Assembly: GCA_006384855.1 (NCBI GenBank)
Contig: VCJN01001447.1
Coordinates: 21,491-85,490, forward strand
DNA: 64,000 nucleotides
Direction: 5' to 3'
Origin: Tetraselmis striata
Taxonomy: Eukaryota; Chlorophyta; Chlorodendrophyceae; Chlorodendrales; Chlorodendraceae
The translations under genes were made by a program, and so were the position numbers. Under the pieces are notes generated by a model. The model was not told where the DNA came from and did no database searches. It saw only the letters and a program-made list of their open reading frames with translations. Positions 35,501 to 47,414 of the stretch are shown piece by piece. Position 1 is the stretch's first letter, and every line of letters begins with the position of its first letter.

Positions 35501-36130
35501 CTAGCCCCCATCACCACTCGCGACGCCAGGGATGGCCGTGACGACATCTTCGCGGCGCTCACCATGGGGCTGCCTCTGACGGCACTTGCCAACGGGACGC
35601 CGGTGGAAGTGCATACATTGCGACCTCGCCGGAGGGACGGCGCCACCAGGCCAATGGCGTCGACGACAGAAACCGGCAGCGCCGGCCGACCTATCACGCC
35701 CAGCATCCCCGGGATCGTCGACAAACCTGTGACGTCGAGAGCAGCGGCGTCGATGGACGCAACGGGGCGCGCCGACGCGTCGCTCGCGAGCCAGGCGCGC
35801 CGCGATCTGCGTGTGCAGCAGCCGGACGAGAGGCGCAAACTCGACAGCAACGGCATCGACGCGATGCACGCCGAGGCGCGCGAAGAGTACGGCTACCGGG
35901 CGGCCTACTGCACCAACTACCTCACGCACTACAACCCGAGGCTGTCGCTGTGGGAGCTGGGCCACAAGGCGCAGAACCGCAGCGAAGGCAACCACGGCGG
36001 CGATCGCGACCGCGACCGGGATCGCGGCCCCCAGCGCTCAAAGTCAAACGGCGGCGGCAATATTAGTCGCAGCATGACCCGCTCATACAGCGTCTTTGCT
36101 CCAAACAGCTCGCAAGCTATGCTCTCGTAG
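26512..36130 (+). CDS. protein with two cyclic-nucleotide-binding domains
   Basis: Exons in one consistent phase: 26512-26610 (tentative first), 26920-27257, 27705-27813, 27941-28048, 28211-28258, 28643-28914, 29565-29740, 34443-36130. They give about 945 residues ending in TAG. The first cNMP-binding domain spans exons 2-4: RPGGVVFIQGD, CCYIVLRGSVDIF, then the phosphate-binding segment FGELALITDSGRSATA with its Glu and Arg present. A second, more degenerate domain spans exons 5-7: LFIAEGTVVELV and GSVLGDSTFVEP. The last exon encodes ~560 mostly disordered Pro/Ala/Ser/Arg-rich residues. No kinase, channel or membrane segment is seen, so a cAMP/cGMP-responsive adaptor is likely. Exon 5 ends in an in-frame TAG just before its GTGAGA donor; a donor at 28247 would skip it in frame. 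The last intron holds the three-unit TIR array. Confidence 0.7.
26652..26673 (+). repeat. poly-C tract (22 bp) in intron 1 of the cNMP-binding gene
   Basis: C on the coding strand. Further intron C tracts in this gene are at 28050-28071 (one A inside), 28581-28595 and 29746-29763. Confidence 0.9.
28256..28258 (+). other. in-frame TAG at the 3' end of exon 5 of the cNMP-binding gene
   Basis: The frame reads EEVTF-TAG immediately before GTGAGA. The next exon continues the domain with PRQKLLVQG. Either this is a nonsense mutation (AAG to TAG would restore a Lys codon and a strong AAG|GTGAG donor), or an upstream in-frame donor (GAG|GTCACG at 28246/28247) is used. Confidence 0.6.
28596..28612. 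repeat. (CA)n microsatellite
   Basis: About eight to nine CA units directly after a C15 tract, within an intron. Confidence 0.85.
29993..31337. mobile_element. array 2, unit 1
   Basis: 1345-bp unit with perfect 17-bp TIRs. Its left end meets the outer TA. Confidence 0.85.
31338..31513. repeat. array 2, spacer 1
   Basis: 176 bp. It differs from spacer 2 by about one base (TTACTGCG versus TTATTGCG). Confidence 0.8.
31514..32858. mobile_element. array 2, unit 2
   Basis: 1345-bp unit. One visible difference from its neighbours is an A for G near 31950. Confidence 0.85.
32859..33034. repeat. array 2, spacer 2
   Basis: 176 bp, homologous to the array 1 spacer including the GGCC-flanked palindrome. 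Confidence 0.8.
33035..34379. mobile_element. array 2, unit 3
   Basis: 1345-bp unit. Its right end meets TATA at 34380. Confidence 0.85.
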
Positions 36131-36400
36131 CGACGCCTCAAGGTAGCATCGGCAGAAGGTTTGGGTCGTTACGGGCAAATGAAGTATTTACAGCATGCAT
36201 CTGAAAAACCGCCCTGGGGTGGGTCAACGATGCCATTCGCACTGGTGTGAAAGCTGCATTTGGCGTTTGCCGAGAGAGAGGAGGAAGCTAAATTGCCGAT
36301 TGGGCATGAGGACGGAGCCTATGTACATTATGAAAACGATGTCATTCTTGAGCCAGTGGAAATATGTGGAATGGCGCTGTGCTTTGTCCTCCGCCGCGAC

Positions 36401-39400
36401 CTAGCGAGCGGTGAGCACCAGCGCCTGGTCCCGCGGCCTGCGCAGGAAGTCGCCCCACGCGGAGAGGTCCAGCTTTGCTCCCGCCGGGGCGCTAATGCGG
36501 AAGCGCTGCAGAACGCGTGTCATGAAGACAAACAGCTCCGTCTTGGCGAGGTTTTGGCCGATGCAGACGCGGTTGCCAAAGCCAAAGGCCTGGAGTGCAG
36601 CACGGGCAGGACACAATCGGTGTTGTTACGATCTTCATGAACCAAATGTACATAGATATGTGGCATGTTGACACGTATGAAGCAGTGCTGCTATTACACG
36701 TGGTAGCTGGTTTGCATGTATAGTACGGAAGTGTGAACATGAATATTTGTCTATAAATATGTTTATGAATATATGCACATATATAGGTATATACACAACT
36801 GTATTTGAATATACGCATTGTCTCACCAGGAAGTATGGGGGGCAGCGGAAGGCGCCCTCCGCGTCCAGAAAGTTCTCGGGGTTGAACTCGTGCGGGTGCT
36901 TCCAGTACCGCGGGTCGCGGTGGATGCCGATCTGGTTGAGCGTGACAGTGGTGCCGGCGGCCAGGCGGAAGCCGCCCACAGTCACGGGCTCCACGGTGCA
37001 GTGCTCCACGCCCAGCGGCACCAGGCTGCTCATGCGCATTGTCTCGTGCAGGAAGGCGTTCAAGACTGGCATGGCGCTGATGTCCCCGTACTCTGGCGCG
37101 CCGTTCTCCCCAAGCTAGGCAACGGGGCAGGGGTTGTCAGAGTCACAACACGAGGCATGGGCGCGCATGATCTAGCTAGGGTAGTGCATGTAGGGCTTTT
37201 GATTTCGTAATGAAACGCCATCTTGGGGAGCAGGGAACCCCGATTGTATTCACAATATGGATGTGCAGGAAAACTGCGTACAGAAATACCCTATGGTTGT
37301 TTTGCCAGTTGCCAACGTGCTTTCTGCAATTCACTTCATACGCCATTTGTGATGGGAACGTCAAATTCCGCACAGACTTCCAACAGCTTCCCAAGCATCG
37401 GTAACTACATTCCGGAACACTTTGGTAACATTCTGTGCATTAACAGCAGCAACCATATCGACGAGATCGGTTCCTACCTATTTGGTTTAAATATATCGCA
37501 ACTGATACCTGATAAGATACCTTGCCGGAGGATACCTAAACGCTATTGTACTTTTCTGTGCAATCCAGGGCGTGGTCTTGATGACCTTAAACCCCGATGA
37601 CTAAGGACAGCCGGACGCATCTACCAGGTATTCGTCCCCCGATCTTATGTACCACCGTTGGTATGTACACAACAGTGGTACATAACAGGCCGAGGATACT
37701 ACCAGCAAGAGGACATGGCAGCAGTCATCTGCCGCACGATCGCTGACGCGAAGTGAAACGCCGGATTCCCTATTCAATAGTGATGCGGCTACTCTGCAGG
37801 AAGAGTGTTCACGGCTGCCCATTCGCGGGGCGGAGCTGCCAGGCGCACCTTGTCCACAATTTCCGCATGGACGCGCTCCTGCATCTCGGGCTGCTCCGCG
37901 AGGAACATGCTCATCCAGGTGAGCGACATGGAGGTGGTCTCGATTCCCGCGAAGAAGAGGTCCAGGATGCTGGCGGTCAGCACCTGGGTGTCCGCCAGGT
38001 AGGGGTTGGGCTTCCCCGTCTCCTGCTCCGCCAGCCAGTAGTCCACCACGCTGCCGGGATTGCTCACGTCCAGGCTGGCCTTGTTCTCCTCAATCTTCTT
38101 GGCGACCAAGGACGAGATTCTGTCATTGGCACATGCAGCTAAACTGCCAATTCCCTCCAACAGACTGGCAGCGCCCCATATGTGTTGCTACCTTGCTAGC
38201 GAGAACTTTCAGAAGTTAATATGCAAAGAAAGGTAGCCCTATTGCTACCCTAGTAATTTAGTAGTGTGTCATCTGCAAATATACATATACACGTATATAC
38301 ATAAGGAACCTCATGGGACCCCTCACAATATGTCTGTATATGTACATAAATCGAAACCCGATGTCCCCCAGACATGGGCAACAGAGCAACTCACCTCTTC
38401 ACCTGCTGCATGACGGGCACCTTGTCCAGGAGGGACTTGGGCAGCCAGCTCGTCAGGCAGCTGTGCGTCATCATGAGCCGCATCCAAACCGTCTCCACGT
38501 TGAACTCCTGTGACTCAAGAACGGTGAGCAGGTTGTGCAGCTCCGGGTCGTCGTCCGCAAAGCGGTTGCCAAAGATGACGGTGCTGACCATGTTGGCGAT
38601 GTGCGACTGGTACAGCTCCCGGAGAACCCACGGCTTGTCCAGGTGCTCTCCCATCCGGCGTGTGAGGTGATCCGCCTCTGCCACGATGGACTGCACGCCG
38701 GGGCAGAGAGGGCATGTCAAGTCGGGCGCCACGAGGCGGATGCCAATACGACAATGACACTACTTGAATATAACAACAAAGGCTAATGTGGGGGGCGCCA
38801 TGGTATTGAGAAGACTGCGAATAAGAACCCGCTAACCCTGTCACAAGTCGAATATAGAGTACACCATGTCGGAACTAAAGCGCATGATCCTGCCGCTTGC
38901 ATGCAGGCTCGGGTCAAGGCGTATATTGCAGGTGTTTATTGGTGCAATGGCACGCTCAGGTGAACGGGGCATTCTGTAGTTCGTTGGTGAGTGGCGGGTG
39001 ACAAAGGGACAGGAGGTATGACCGCACCTTGACGAGTCCCTTGGTTCCCATCCCGTTCTCTCGCAGAGCCATCAGCGCGAACTTGCGGGTGGCCAGCCAG
39101 TGGGCTCCATTGCTCTGGACGATCCCTTTGTCAAAGCCGCTGGCCGCCTGGAACGCATTGAAGGGGCGGTCCGCAAAGCTCGCGGCGGACCCCTTCACGT
39201 CGGCCTTGTAGACCTCGTAGTCGTTGACGACCACCACCGGCTTGACGCCGTTTACGCTCATGCTCATCACAGGCCCGTACTGGCCGGCGTACGCCGCGCA
39301 TGCCGCCTCGCGCGAGGGGTGCTTGCCGTTGAAGGTTCCCAGGAAGGGGGTCGCCGGCGGTCCGGGCGGGAAGCCAGCTGGCCTGGACGACGTGTTTAAA

Positions 39401-40286
39401 CATCATCATGTCAGTGCACAAGCGGGATGGACGAGGGGAGCCTCGGACAGTACTGCGACATCGTATGTATCCTGGCAGTGCAGGTTGCAACGACGTTTGC
39501 ACGATACTCTCCCTCTCAAATCACCATGATTCATGGGCAGCCCCAAGAGGAAATAATGAAATAATGAAGACTTTGAAGCGAATACTACACGGAAATTCCG
39601 AAGCAAAGCTGTAAAACAAATGTTTTTTTAGGGCCGCGGACGTCGTAGATTCTCAAGTATACGACGGGAATGCCCACTGCGCGCGGGAGATATGAAGATT
39701 TTCAGCGTTCTGCACCCCATCAGGGCTTGGTGGCCATATGTGAGAGAACATCGGCCAGTGCGCCGCCTGTAGGTTTAGCGACGACTTGCTTCTGGTGAAA
39801 CTTGTACAGGCACGGGACGATATTCCAAACTTTCATCGAGAGTAAGTTGGGATGGGTTTGAGTCATCGGCAACACGTCAACGGGAAATCATCATCGTGCC
39901 AGTCTAGTCCTGATACCGCGTCCAGTGCTGTATTTCCTGTATCGTATTTCCCCTTCGTAGCAGCAGGCCTAAATAGTCCAACAACGAGTTGTGGGCGCGA
40001 GATGACTCATATGAATACTACTTGCGATGTATGAAAATTGCCGCACGAACGTCGTGTGGGCGGTGTCGCTATGCATCCGCCAAACAGGTGGTGGAGCATG
40101 CGAGCATCTCGTAGGGCGCAATCGGCGCAGCACGGACCTGAAGGTGAGGGTCCAGTAGAAGGCGTAGCTGATGAGAGCGAGCAGGGCCAGTCCCGCGAGC
40201 TCAGCGGTCGAAAGCGCAAGTCCACCGTCGAGGATAGAGTACAGCGGAGTCGTCAGCCCATGTGAAGGAGTTGTGGCGCTCTCCAT
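36401..40286 (-). CDS. cytochrome P450 monooxygenase
   Basis: Haem-thiolate monooxygenase, probably ER-anchored; substrate unknown. Six exons: 40286-40138, 39382-39028, 38690-38395, 38143-37849, 37114-36827, 36589-36401. All are in phase, giving 523 residues with a TAG stop. The N-terminus has a hydrophobic anchor (AELAGLALLALISYAFYW) followed by the proline hinge FPPGPPATPFLG. The I-helix is AGIETTS. The K-helix ExxR is E389-R392 (ETMR). A PERF-like HEFNPENF is present. The haem loop is FGFGNRVCIG with Cys470 as iron ligand. All hallmark residues are present, so it should be functional. The exon 4 acceptor could instead be at 38119. The frame is open upstream to an ATG at 40610, but the start at 40286 gives the normal P450 length and anchor position. 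The gene is convergent with the cNMP-binding gene, 270 bp away. The family number cannot be judged here. Confidence 0.92.
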
Positions 40287-40883
40287 CGTGGATGGTAGAG
40301 CGGCGAAGTTGTTACTTACTGTGCTGAGACGGTATGCAAGGCCAGTGGGTAAGCAGGTTATTCTTCCGACGAAGATATGGTTATAACTCGAACTGCTGTA
40401 ATAACGTATCCCTCGGTGCAGATACCGCGCTGGCCTCTGCTCCAGCAATGCAGCAGGTACTGCGAGCCACGTCGCCCGTTCGGTCGGATCTGTGGCGCCG
40501 CGATGATGCACGTCGCTACTGTCGGGCGGAGAAAAGTTACAAACTGCTGGCAGAGTGGGAGGTGGACGCTGCCGTGCTGAGGTGCGCCGTGCAGCAGCAG
40601 CAGCAGTCATTATTTATACTCCGGCTTTGCCGGTACTGGTTGGTACCAGATACCAGTATAAACTATCTCCGCCCGATTCGTCGTCGGATATATTGCACTC
40701 CTTTGCCACCCTCTGCTGCGCTGGATTTTGCACTGCTCTCTATCCAGGCTCTACGAATATCCTTCGTTCAGCAGACGTGGACGATAGCGACTACTGCACC
40801 GGCGCGAGTGTAAGGCTAATAAGGTTAATAATGCTGGTGCGTATCGGAGTAATAGCTGGTTTATTTCCGGAAATTTATTCTGA

Positions 40884-40894
40884 GGGGGGGGGGG

Positions 40895-40931
<37 letters not shown>
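40884..40931. repeat. poly-G tract (13 + 34 bp, one A between)
   Basis: Longest homopolymer region of the window. It is followed by AT-rich, A/T-run DNA. Confidence 0.9.
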
Positions 40932-40932
<1 letters not shown>

Positions 40933-41026
40933 TTTTTTAAACAATTTCCAAAACATTTCTAGGAAATTTTTTCATGGAAATTTTGAAAATTTATTCAGGG
41001 CGGGGCGCCCGGGGCCCAAGGCCCAA

Positions 41027-41056
<30 letters not shown>
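41027..41056. repeat. poly-G tract (30 bp)
   Basis: Ends 4 bp from the stop codon of the minus-strand transposase tail. Confidence 0.9.
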
Positions 41057-41057
<1 letters not shown>

Positions 41058-41060
41058 AAG

Positions 41061-41410
41061 CTACACAACCTCTAATCCTGACTTCTCTTCATCCAAGCTA
41101 GAGGCGGGCGCAGCAACGGCCGCGATGGCATCGGCGTCTTCAATGGCCGCAGCGAGGGCATCATCCAGCATGTTGATCACTTCCTCATCATCGTTCTCCA
41201 GCAAGCGCATGTTCACGTAGCTGTACAATAGCTTCACAACACGCTTACCTGCGGACCTACTGCGGACCTGCTCGCGCAGATCGGCCGTCTCCGGCCTCCA
41301 ATTGGCACGGGATCGCGCACTGTCGTCACCTTGCCGGTGCCAAATGGCAAGTAGCGACTTCAGGTAGCCCGGTCCGCGCTGTATCAGTCTACTACGACTT
41401 CACTGTCCCG
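41061..41410 (-). pseudogene. C-terminal fragment, hAT-like transposase
   Basis: Open minus-strand frame of about 115 codons with no start codon. It ends in TAG at 41061. It contains GKRVVKLLYSYVNMRLL, which resembles the KLVYVYxNLRLL segment of the C-terminal dimerisation region in plant-type hAT transposases. An acidic, Ala-rich tail follows. The upstream catalytic part was not found, so this is either the last exon of a fragmented gene or a truncated relic. Confidence 0.4.
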
Positions 41411-42489
41411 CGAGTACGGGCCGCGACTCCGAGAGGCCGCGATACGGTGTGATGTACTGAAACGAATATATTTTCAATATATTTTCTTAACACAGGGGGA
41501 AAATATTATTGAGGGGTGAAAAAATTTTGGAAATTTTTCAAAAAATTTTCTGGAGAAAAAATATAAAATTTCCGGACCAGGTATAATCGGAGTCGCCCGA
41601 CGCGAAGCGAGACGCGCAATTACTCCACTCCCGCTAGTGCTGCAGGAAGGAACCCAATTTCTCGTTACTACGAGTATGATCCGACAGATATACCCGCTTC
41701 CTGCACTTTACTTAAACCCGCTTCCTGCCCCTGACGACGGGCAAAATGTCCGGAGAGTCTCGTACAAGTTGCAACTACGTTGTCATGGCAAATACAACTT
41801 CATGAGAATTCACATAAAGTACTGTGTTGGAGAGTAATTGTGGTAATGATAAATTACGGGTGTACGAGTTTCATGAGCTCTGTAGCTGCAAACGAGTTTC
41901 ATGTAGCTGCAAAAGGCGATCATGAAAATAAAGTACGGGTTTACATCGCCTTTTGCTGATAACTCAGAAGTGCACGGCGGTGCACGGAGGTGCACCTTCT
42001 GGGATTCTAAATTTATACCCTCAAAACCTGGGATTCTAAAAAAGTATATAAACCAGTGTTCTAGGAGGGAGAGGACGGGTTTATAATTCTTTTGTGTGAC
42101 AGCGTCAGCAGTAAGTTATAGATAGTGAGCATACTGTATACGCAGCGCGAAATCTACTGGCGCGCGCAAAGGTGGGCAAACAGGCAACGGAGTGCATTTC
42201 AGTGTTGAGTGTGGTCTGCCTAACATTATGCGTAGGCTGTTTTACAGGATTAGAATCCGAAAATGGCATAGGTTAAAGAGCGAAAACGCGGAGGGAAAAC
42301 GGAGAAAGGGGGGCGCTATGCGGAACAGAGCGAAACTGGAAGATGGCAGGCTCGGCTGGTTCCGGCTGGATGTCGGCTCGTCATGCACATAAAAGGAGAA
42401 GACCAACGGGTGAACTAGTATCATATACCGGCACTACAGTGGCACATGCATGCAACTAGAATAGACATAGCCGGTTGGGAAACTGGGAA
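41411..42489. other. gene-poor region
   Basis: Includes an A/T-run segment (about 41460-41590) resembling 40930-41000. No gene was recognised. Confidence 0.4.
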
Positions 42490-43835
42490 TCACAGGAGAA
42501 ACCCGTGAAATAAATGTAGAAAGTTACTGAGCTTTGTGTGGTTTTGCCATGGAAGAGCGAACGGAGGGAGTGGTAGATTGACGAAGCACCGGTAGTGCCA
42601 GTTCGCGAAGGGGGCGCCGGTAGGGCCACCGCTCTGGACGAGTCGTGTTGAACTTGCAAGTGTGGTAGAGACATTATACGGCCAAAGAAGATCCACACAC
42701 GTGACATGGGAAGGCATGACATTGGGGTCAATGTGATCGAGGACGTCGTTGGAGATGCGCGCCCAGCCGCCCATATAGCAGATGTGAGAAAGCATATTCC
42801 CGGCGATGTTGGCAATAGAGGCGGGCCGCTTGGGCGGGTTTTTAGTGAGAGCTCAAGGTGGTACCTCGTGAGAGTCAGTGCAGCGACAACGAGCCGCGCA
42901 GTTGTAGAAAACCGCTCCGACATGGTGACGCCCGTCCAAAAAGCCGGGTGCCCGGCGGGAAGTGACAGCCGAGAAGTTTGGGTCAGCTAAGTCAACGGGG
43001 GAGAGAGGGACAGACTGCACGTCGTCGATGTGGTGTTGGAAAAGGCGAGCGAAGCGGGGATGCTTTGCCACATGGATGAGCAAGAGACGTAGGTCGCCAT
43101 TGTCTCGCCGCTCGGCGCGGTCCTTCTCGTTCGCGGCAAATTTCAGGGTGACGTTGTACAAATCGACGTGCATTATGTCCAGTACTCGACAGCACACACA
43201 CGTAAGCCTCCGGGTCAAGAAGATGAAGTTGACGAACGACGCCAAGATGGTGCGGAAGTCGTACCGCCAATCAGTGGGCGCAACAACGACGAGATGGTCG
43301 GCGTGCTCAACGAACGAGTAAGTGACGTATGCGGGCACGGGACAAGCAGGTAGGGCTACCGCGCCCGTTGCGGCGTTGCCGAAGCATGAGGCCCCGACGT
43401 GCGGCCGTGAGGGACACGCAATCCTTAGCAACGGGTCGAGGTTGTGCAACTCGAGGGAGATGGTGAACGCCGAAATGTCGGGTTGCAAAGACGCAATCGC
43501 CGCGATATTGCCACGCGCTCGCCAATCCGCCTAGCGACGTACCGAACAATCGTTAATATAGCTGCCTTTGAGGGGACGGTGATGCTCTCCGAGTCGAGGC
43601 AAAAGTCGGCGAATATCTTCAGTGTCCCGATGTGCTTGGTTCAGTCTTGCGGTTTTGGCCGATGTGTTGGGAGCAAACCGGTAGGTAGAAGCGCGTTGAC
43701 CGAAGTCGCCAGCGCTGAAAGCCTCATGTGTGTAAACGAGCGCGAAGAGAAGCCGCGCAAAGGGGTGGAGGTCGTCAAGTCGATCACGCCGATCATCAAA
43801 TAGTTACGACGTTTTGCAGAAGTGGCCTTAGACAA
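42490..43835 (-). pseudogene. decayed tyrosine recombinase of the RT-less retroelement family
   Basis: Frameshifted minus-strand homologue of the recombinase at 6206-7774. Matching segments, in order, are FADFCLDSESI, LELHNLDPLL, DLYNVTLKF, HHIDDVQSVPLSP and GGWARISNDVLDHIDPNV. The catalytic tyrosine position reads His (LDHIDPNV versus LDYIDPNV). Several frame changes break the gene. Confidence 0.8.
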
Positions 43836-43906
43836 TCGGGAAAAGTACTTAGCACCCCACTCGCTATGTCATCGGCGGTGGACCCGTAACTCCATGGAGG
43901 GTCTTA

Positions 43907-44819
43907 CCGCCGTCCTATCCTAACCAAATCACTGATTTGGAAACCTGCTTTTGCCCCGAGAATAGCATGCAGGAATGCATCCTATCCTGACCAAATAGCG
44001 ACCGTGTTTGCATATCTCGCGATTTCAACTGATGACGCCATCCGCGCCCGTAACGGTAGCCGCTCCCCCCCGCGTCCGCCGCTGTGGGTAGCGGCTCGGA
44101 GCCCCGCCCGTGCGCATTGTGTCCGTACTTACTGACGGTATATCGCATTGCGCCGCCTACATATGTGGCACCCGCCTACCACCATGGCGCCGCTCTGACT
44201 GGCGCACACACGGCGGGCGCGTCCGACTGCTCGCCGCCCGCCATGGCGCCGTGTGTTCCTCGTCGTCATCGGTTGGGATGAGAGCGAAGATACTGTCCTC
44301 TTTCTGTACGCTAGCCATAGCCCCTAGGCGAGAAACGTTGACTGACTTTCGGGTTGGGGCGGTCGCCTCGACGTAGGCGGCCGAACACGCAGTAGACGGG
44401 TAATGGCGGCCGGGTGGTGGACAGGTGGGTGTGCCACGGGTGGGGAGTGGGCCGCAGGTGGGCCACCCGTGGGCGGCGGCGAGTTCGTTACACACGACAG
44501 CTGCGAGCCGTGCGATGAACGATGGGCGCCTGTGCGCCGTCCATCCAGCCTTTGACGTACCGACCGTTACGCGACCAAATAGGAAACGCGAGTGATTTCG
44601 TCACTCGCTGAGGTCCGAATTACTGGAGCCTCGTGATTTGACCACCAATCCGAACACCCGCGATGACCAAATAGCGATTTGGTTTCCCAAATCACTATGG
44701 GATCTGGACCGTACGATTAACGAGTACTGACGTCATCAAGGATCCTACGGCCACGATCTTTTTAATGTACGGGTTACCAAATTAGTCAGGATCGCTATTT
44801 GGTTAGGATAGGACGGGGG
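43907..44819. mobile_element. PIF/Harbinger-like MITE
   Basis: 913 bp with terminal inverted repeats CCGTCCTATCCTAACCAAAT, one mismatch in the outermost bases. It is flanked by TTA on both sides (43904-43906 and 44820-44822). A 3-bp TTA duplication is typical of PIF/Harbinger. It contains further internal copies of the CCAAATAGCGA motif. No coding capacity was seen. It lies between the Gag-like and recombinase parts of the decayed retroelement. Confidence 0.7.
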
Positions 44820-45115
44820 TTAGTTTCAATACGGTACGGGATTCCGGGGCAAGGGTTTGGTTCGAGGGCCGCGCCGTGCGCGCCCGCCCTCGTGCTCGTA
44901 ACACGTGTCGCGCGCGCAACGTACACGCACGATTGAAGGTCGTCCCGCAACCCGTAGAGTAATAGCAACCGAAGAACGTTGTACATGAATGGTACGGGAG
45001 ACGGGGCGCTAAACCGACCGCCCGACGCATGCATGCTTATGGTTGAGCCGCATATGGTTGAGGTTGCATGCAGCAGCACGGCGAGGAACGTCGAAAGGAA
45101 GTTTGCATGGAAGGC

Positions 45116-45130
45116 GGGGGGGGGGGGGGG
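45116..45130. repeat. poly-G tract (15 bp) in the decayed retroelement
   Basis: Sits at the position of a C8 tract in the intact element (6231-6238, opposite strand), so it is an expanded homologous tract. Confidence 0.75.
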
Positions 45131-45239
45131 TGGGGGCGGGCCAAACCGGACACATGACGCTCGTCCCGCATTTGAGCTGCCATGGTATGATGTGCGGCGG
45201 TCAGCGAAAGGCGACCCCACAAAGCGATAGCAGCTCCGA

Positions 45240-45700
45240 CGAAAAGCGACCCACGCTGGCACTCACGCTCGCCTCCGCGCCGCGTCCGTGGCCACCCTCA
45301 CGTCCTCGCATGTGTCACGCTCACGTCATGCCAGTGTCGCGTGCACCCGAGCAACGGCAGTCGCCTTGGCGTTGTTCATGGTCGTCGCCTCAAGGACGTG
45401 GCGCTCGTAGTCACGCACCATGTCGCTTAAAACAACGGAAACGAGATGCTCCGCAGCGGGCTAGAAATCTTGAGCCATTCTCACATCCAATACCCGTTGG
45501 TTACGGTGGAAGCGTTTGACATCCCAAGGAAGGCTAGGCAAACCGAAACGCCTTGTCGATGGGCTCGGCATGGTTGCGCGCATGAGCGAGGCATGGCACG
45601 AGGTCGTGGTTATTGATCGGAATATAGAGCAAAAGGTCGCGGAAAGCCACAAAAAGTACAGCTATGTACGACCGGACGACCAAGCACTACGCCAACTACC
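45240..45700 (-). pseudogene. decayed Gag-like ORF of the RT-less retroelement family
   Basis: Minus-strand translation in shifting frames matches the ORF at 5236-6111: ARNHAEPIDKAFRF (intact copy ARNHAEAIDKAFRF), then DYERHVLEAT (intact DYERRVFEAT). The inter-ORF sequence TTTTCGTCGGAGCTGCT is conserved too. The copy continues into the recombinase relic across the MITE, again with no RT region. Confidence 0.75.
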
Positions 45701-45932
45701 GGCCTCTGCCCACAACGACGTGAAGAGCAAGCTCCACATGAGGACAACACAACAATCATCCACCATGGACATCACTAGACCTGAGGAGCACCATAAGGCC
45801 GGGCCGGCAGCTTTATCGCCGCACTAAGTGGCAGCATAGGCCAATAGCCCGCGATCCGCACAATCGTAGCAGCACAGTAATTCCCGCCCGGGCACCCTGC
45901 TCCCATATGCTACCCGACGCCACCTCCGCGTA

Positions 45933-46310
45933 ATGAAACGCCCATCCCACATGCTCCTAACCGGTCTCTCCTCATGCACAGACGATGCCACCCGCGTGGC
46001 CCGACTATTCGGCGACTTGGTGGCCCAACACGAGGCGAAGGACGAGGAGTCGCGCAGCCGTACCGTCTTGAATCTGGTCCGCATCCTCAGCTCCAAGATC
46101 GGTATGGGTGTTCAAATATTACCAGAAGACGTCCAAGTGGATACTAGCCTCCCCGCCTCTAAGCCCAATCCCGCCGATCCGGCCGGGCCAAGCGGTTCCA
46201 AACTCCCCACTACCACCGGGTCCATATCATTAACTTCCCGCGACAACCCGTTCGACATGGCGAAAACGTTCCGAGTTGTTCTACCGACATCATGCGGTTC
46301 GCGCCGTTAG
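45933..46310 (+). other. unrecognised 125-codon open frame
   Basis: Starts with ATG. It has a helical-looking N-terminal half (DDATRVARLFGDLVAQHE) and a Pro/Ser/Thr-rich tail. No domain is recognised; it is probably part of an old transposon. Confidence 0.2.
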
Positions 46311-47414
46311 TACATATTGCACATGCGGCAGCGCGACGCGCACATCGCGCGGCCAATTCCCCATGCTCTAGACCCTAGCCATCCCACGAATGTTAGGCCC
46401 CGACATCGCGACCGCCCGTAGCGTCAGCAATGCCTCTTTATACGGCAATGATTGGCGGGTCGCGACCGCCACGCGGCCGCGCAGGCGGCGTGATGCGGAT
46501 TTCCGTGGCGGCCCCGCAGCAACCGATCCACCAAATTCGCGCCAATGCCACTTGCTTGGCCAGACGAGTTAGGAGGGAACAACGTACAATGTTTAGGCTT
46601 TCTGTTATTTTCACTAAGCTATATTTTATCCGCGCGGCTTTAGCTCTAATGGCGTATGGTGTCAGCAAAATGCGAATCCGTGATGGGGGGGTGGTCAATC
46701 GGGCGTGAAAGCAATACAAAAAACCGAGCATGTCATATATCTGCAAGCAGCCGCATATATCGCCATATATCTGGTACACGGACATCCGAGTGCCGGTATA
46801 TCGCGGTGTACAAGTTTTGATCACGGGCAGCCGACTAGCCGAAAGTCTGTACCAATACGAGTACAGCTAGCATCCCATCCCGTCTCATCCATGGACTGAA
46901 ATTGCAACGTGCTAGGATGTTGCTCTCCACTGCTGAGACGGAGATGTTCTTAGGACCTCCCAACTCTAACCATAGTAAAAGGATTGACACCTATAGTGAT
47001 GTTATCACAGCTCAAGGTTCGACCATCCTCTTTCGTTTCCAATCCCGCCTCCTTCCGTCACGTTCTGTGTAGCTATGTTTTTTTCCGGATATAACTACAA
47101 GTACGTAGTCGACCTGCTTAGCGACTACCGCGAATTGGCAGTTTGGGGATTACGAAGGCAATGCTCGCCCCGCCCCCAAAAAGTTTTTCCTTTACATCGG
47201 TAATGCCGATTTTCGGCCACCGTGCTGCGTCTTGGCGGCATTTGACGCCATCGCTGAAAATATATTTCTCAGGTCCTGACGCTGATCGCCCCGCCACGCC
47301 GGCTGTGGCGGTTCGCTGGCTCCGGCCGCGGTCCGCCGCTGCTGCCTCCATCGCGTCCTCGAGCTCCTCGCGGTAGGATCCCCGAGGGGGACTGAAGACG
47401 AAAGGCGGGCATCA
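46311..47414. other. gene-poor region with degenerate repeat
   Basis: Bases about 46705-46860 resemble 48405-48500 (AGCCGCATA and GATCACGGGCAGCCGA blocks). No gene was recognised. Confidence 0.4.

Noticed and set aside
40138..40610. P450 N-terminus starting at the upstream ATG at 40610
   Set aside because: It would add 108 low-complexity residues before the membrane anchor. The ATG at 40286 gives a normal P450 length and topology.
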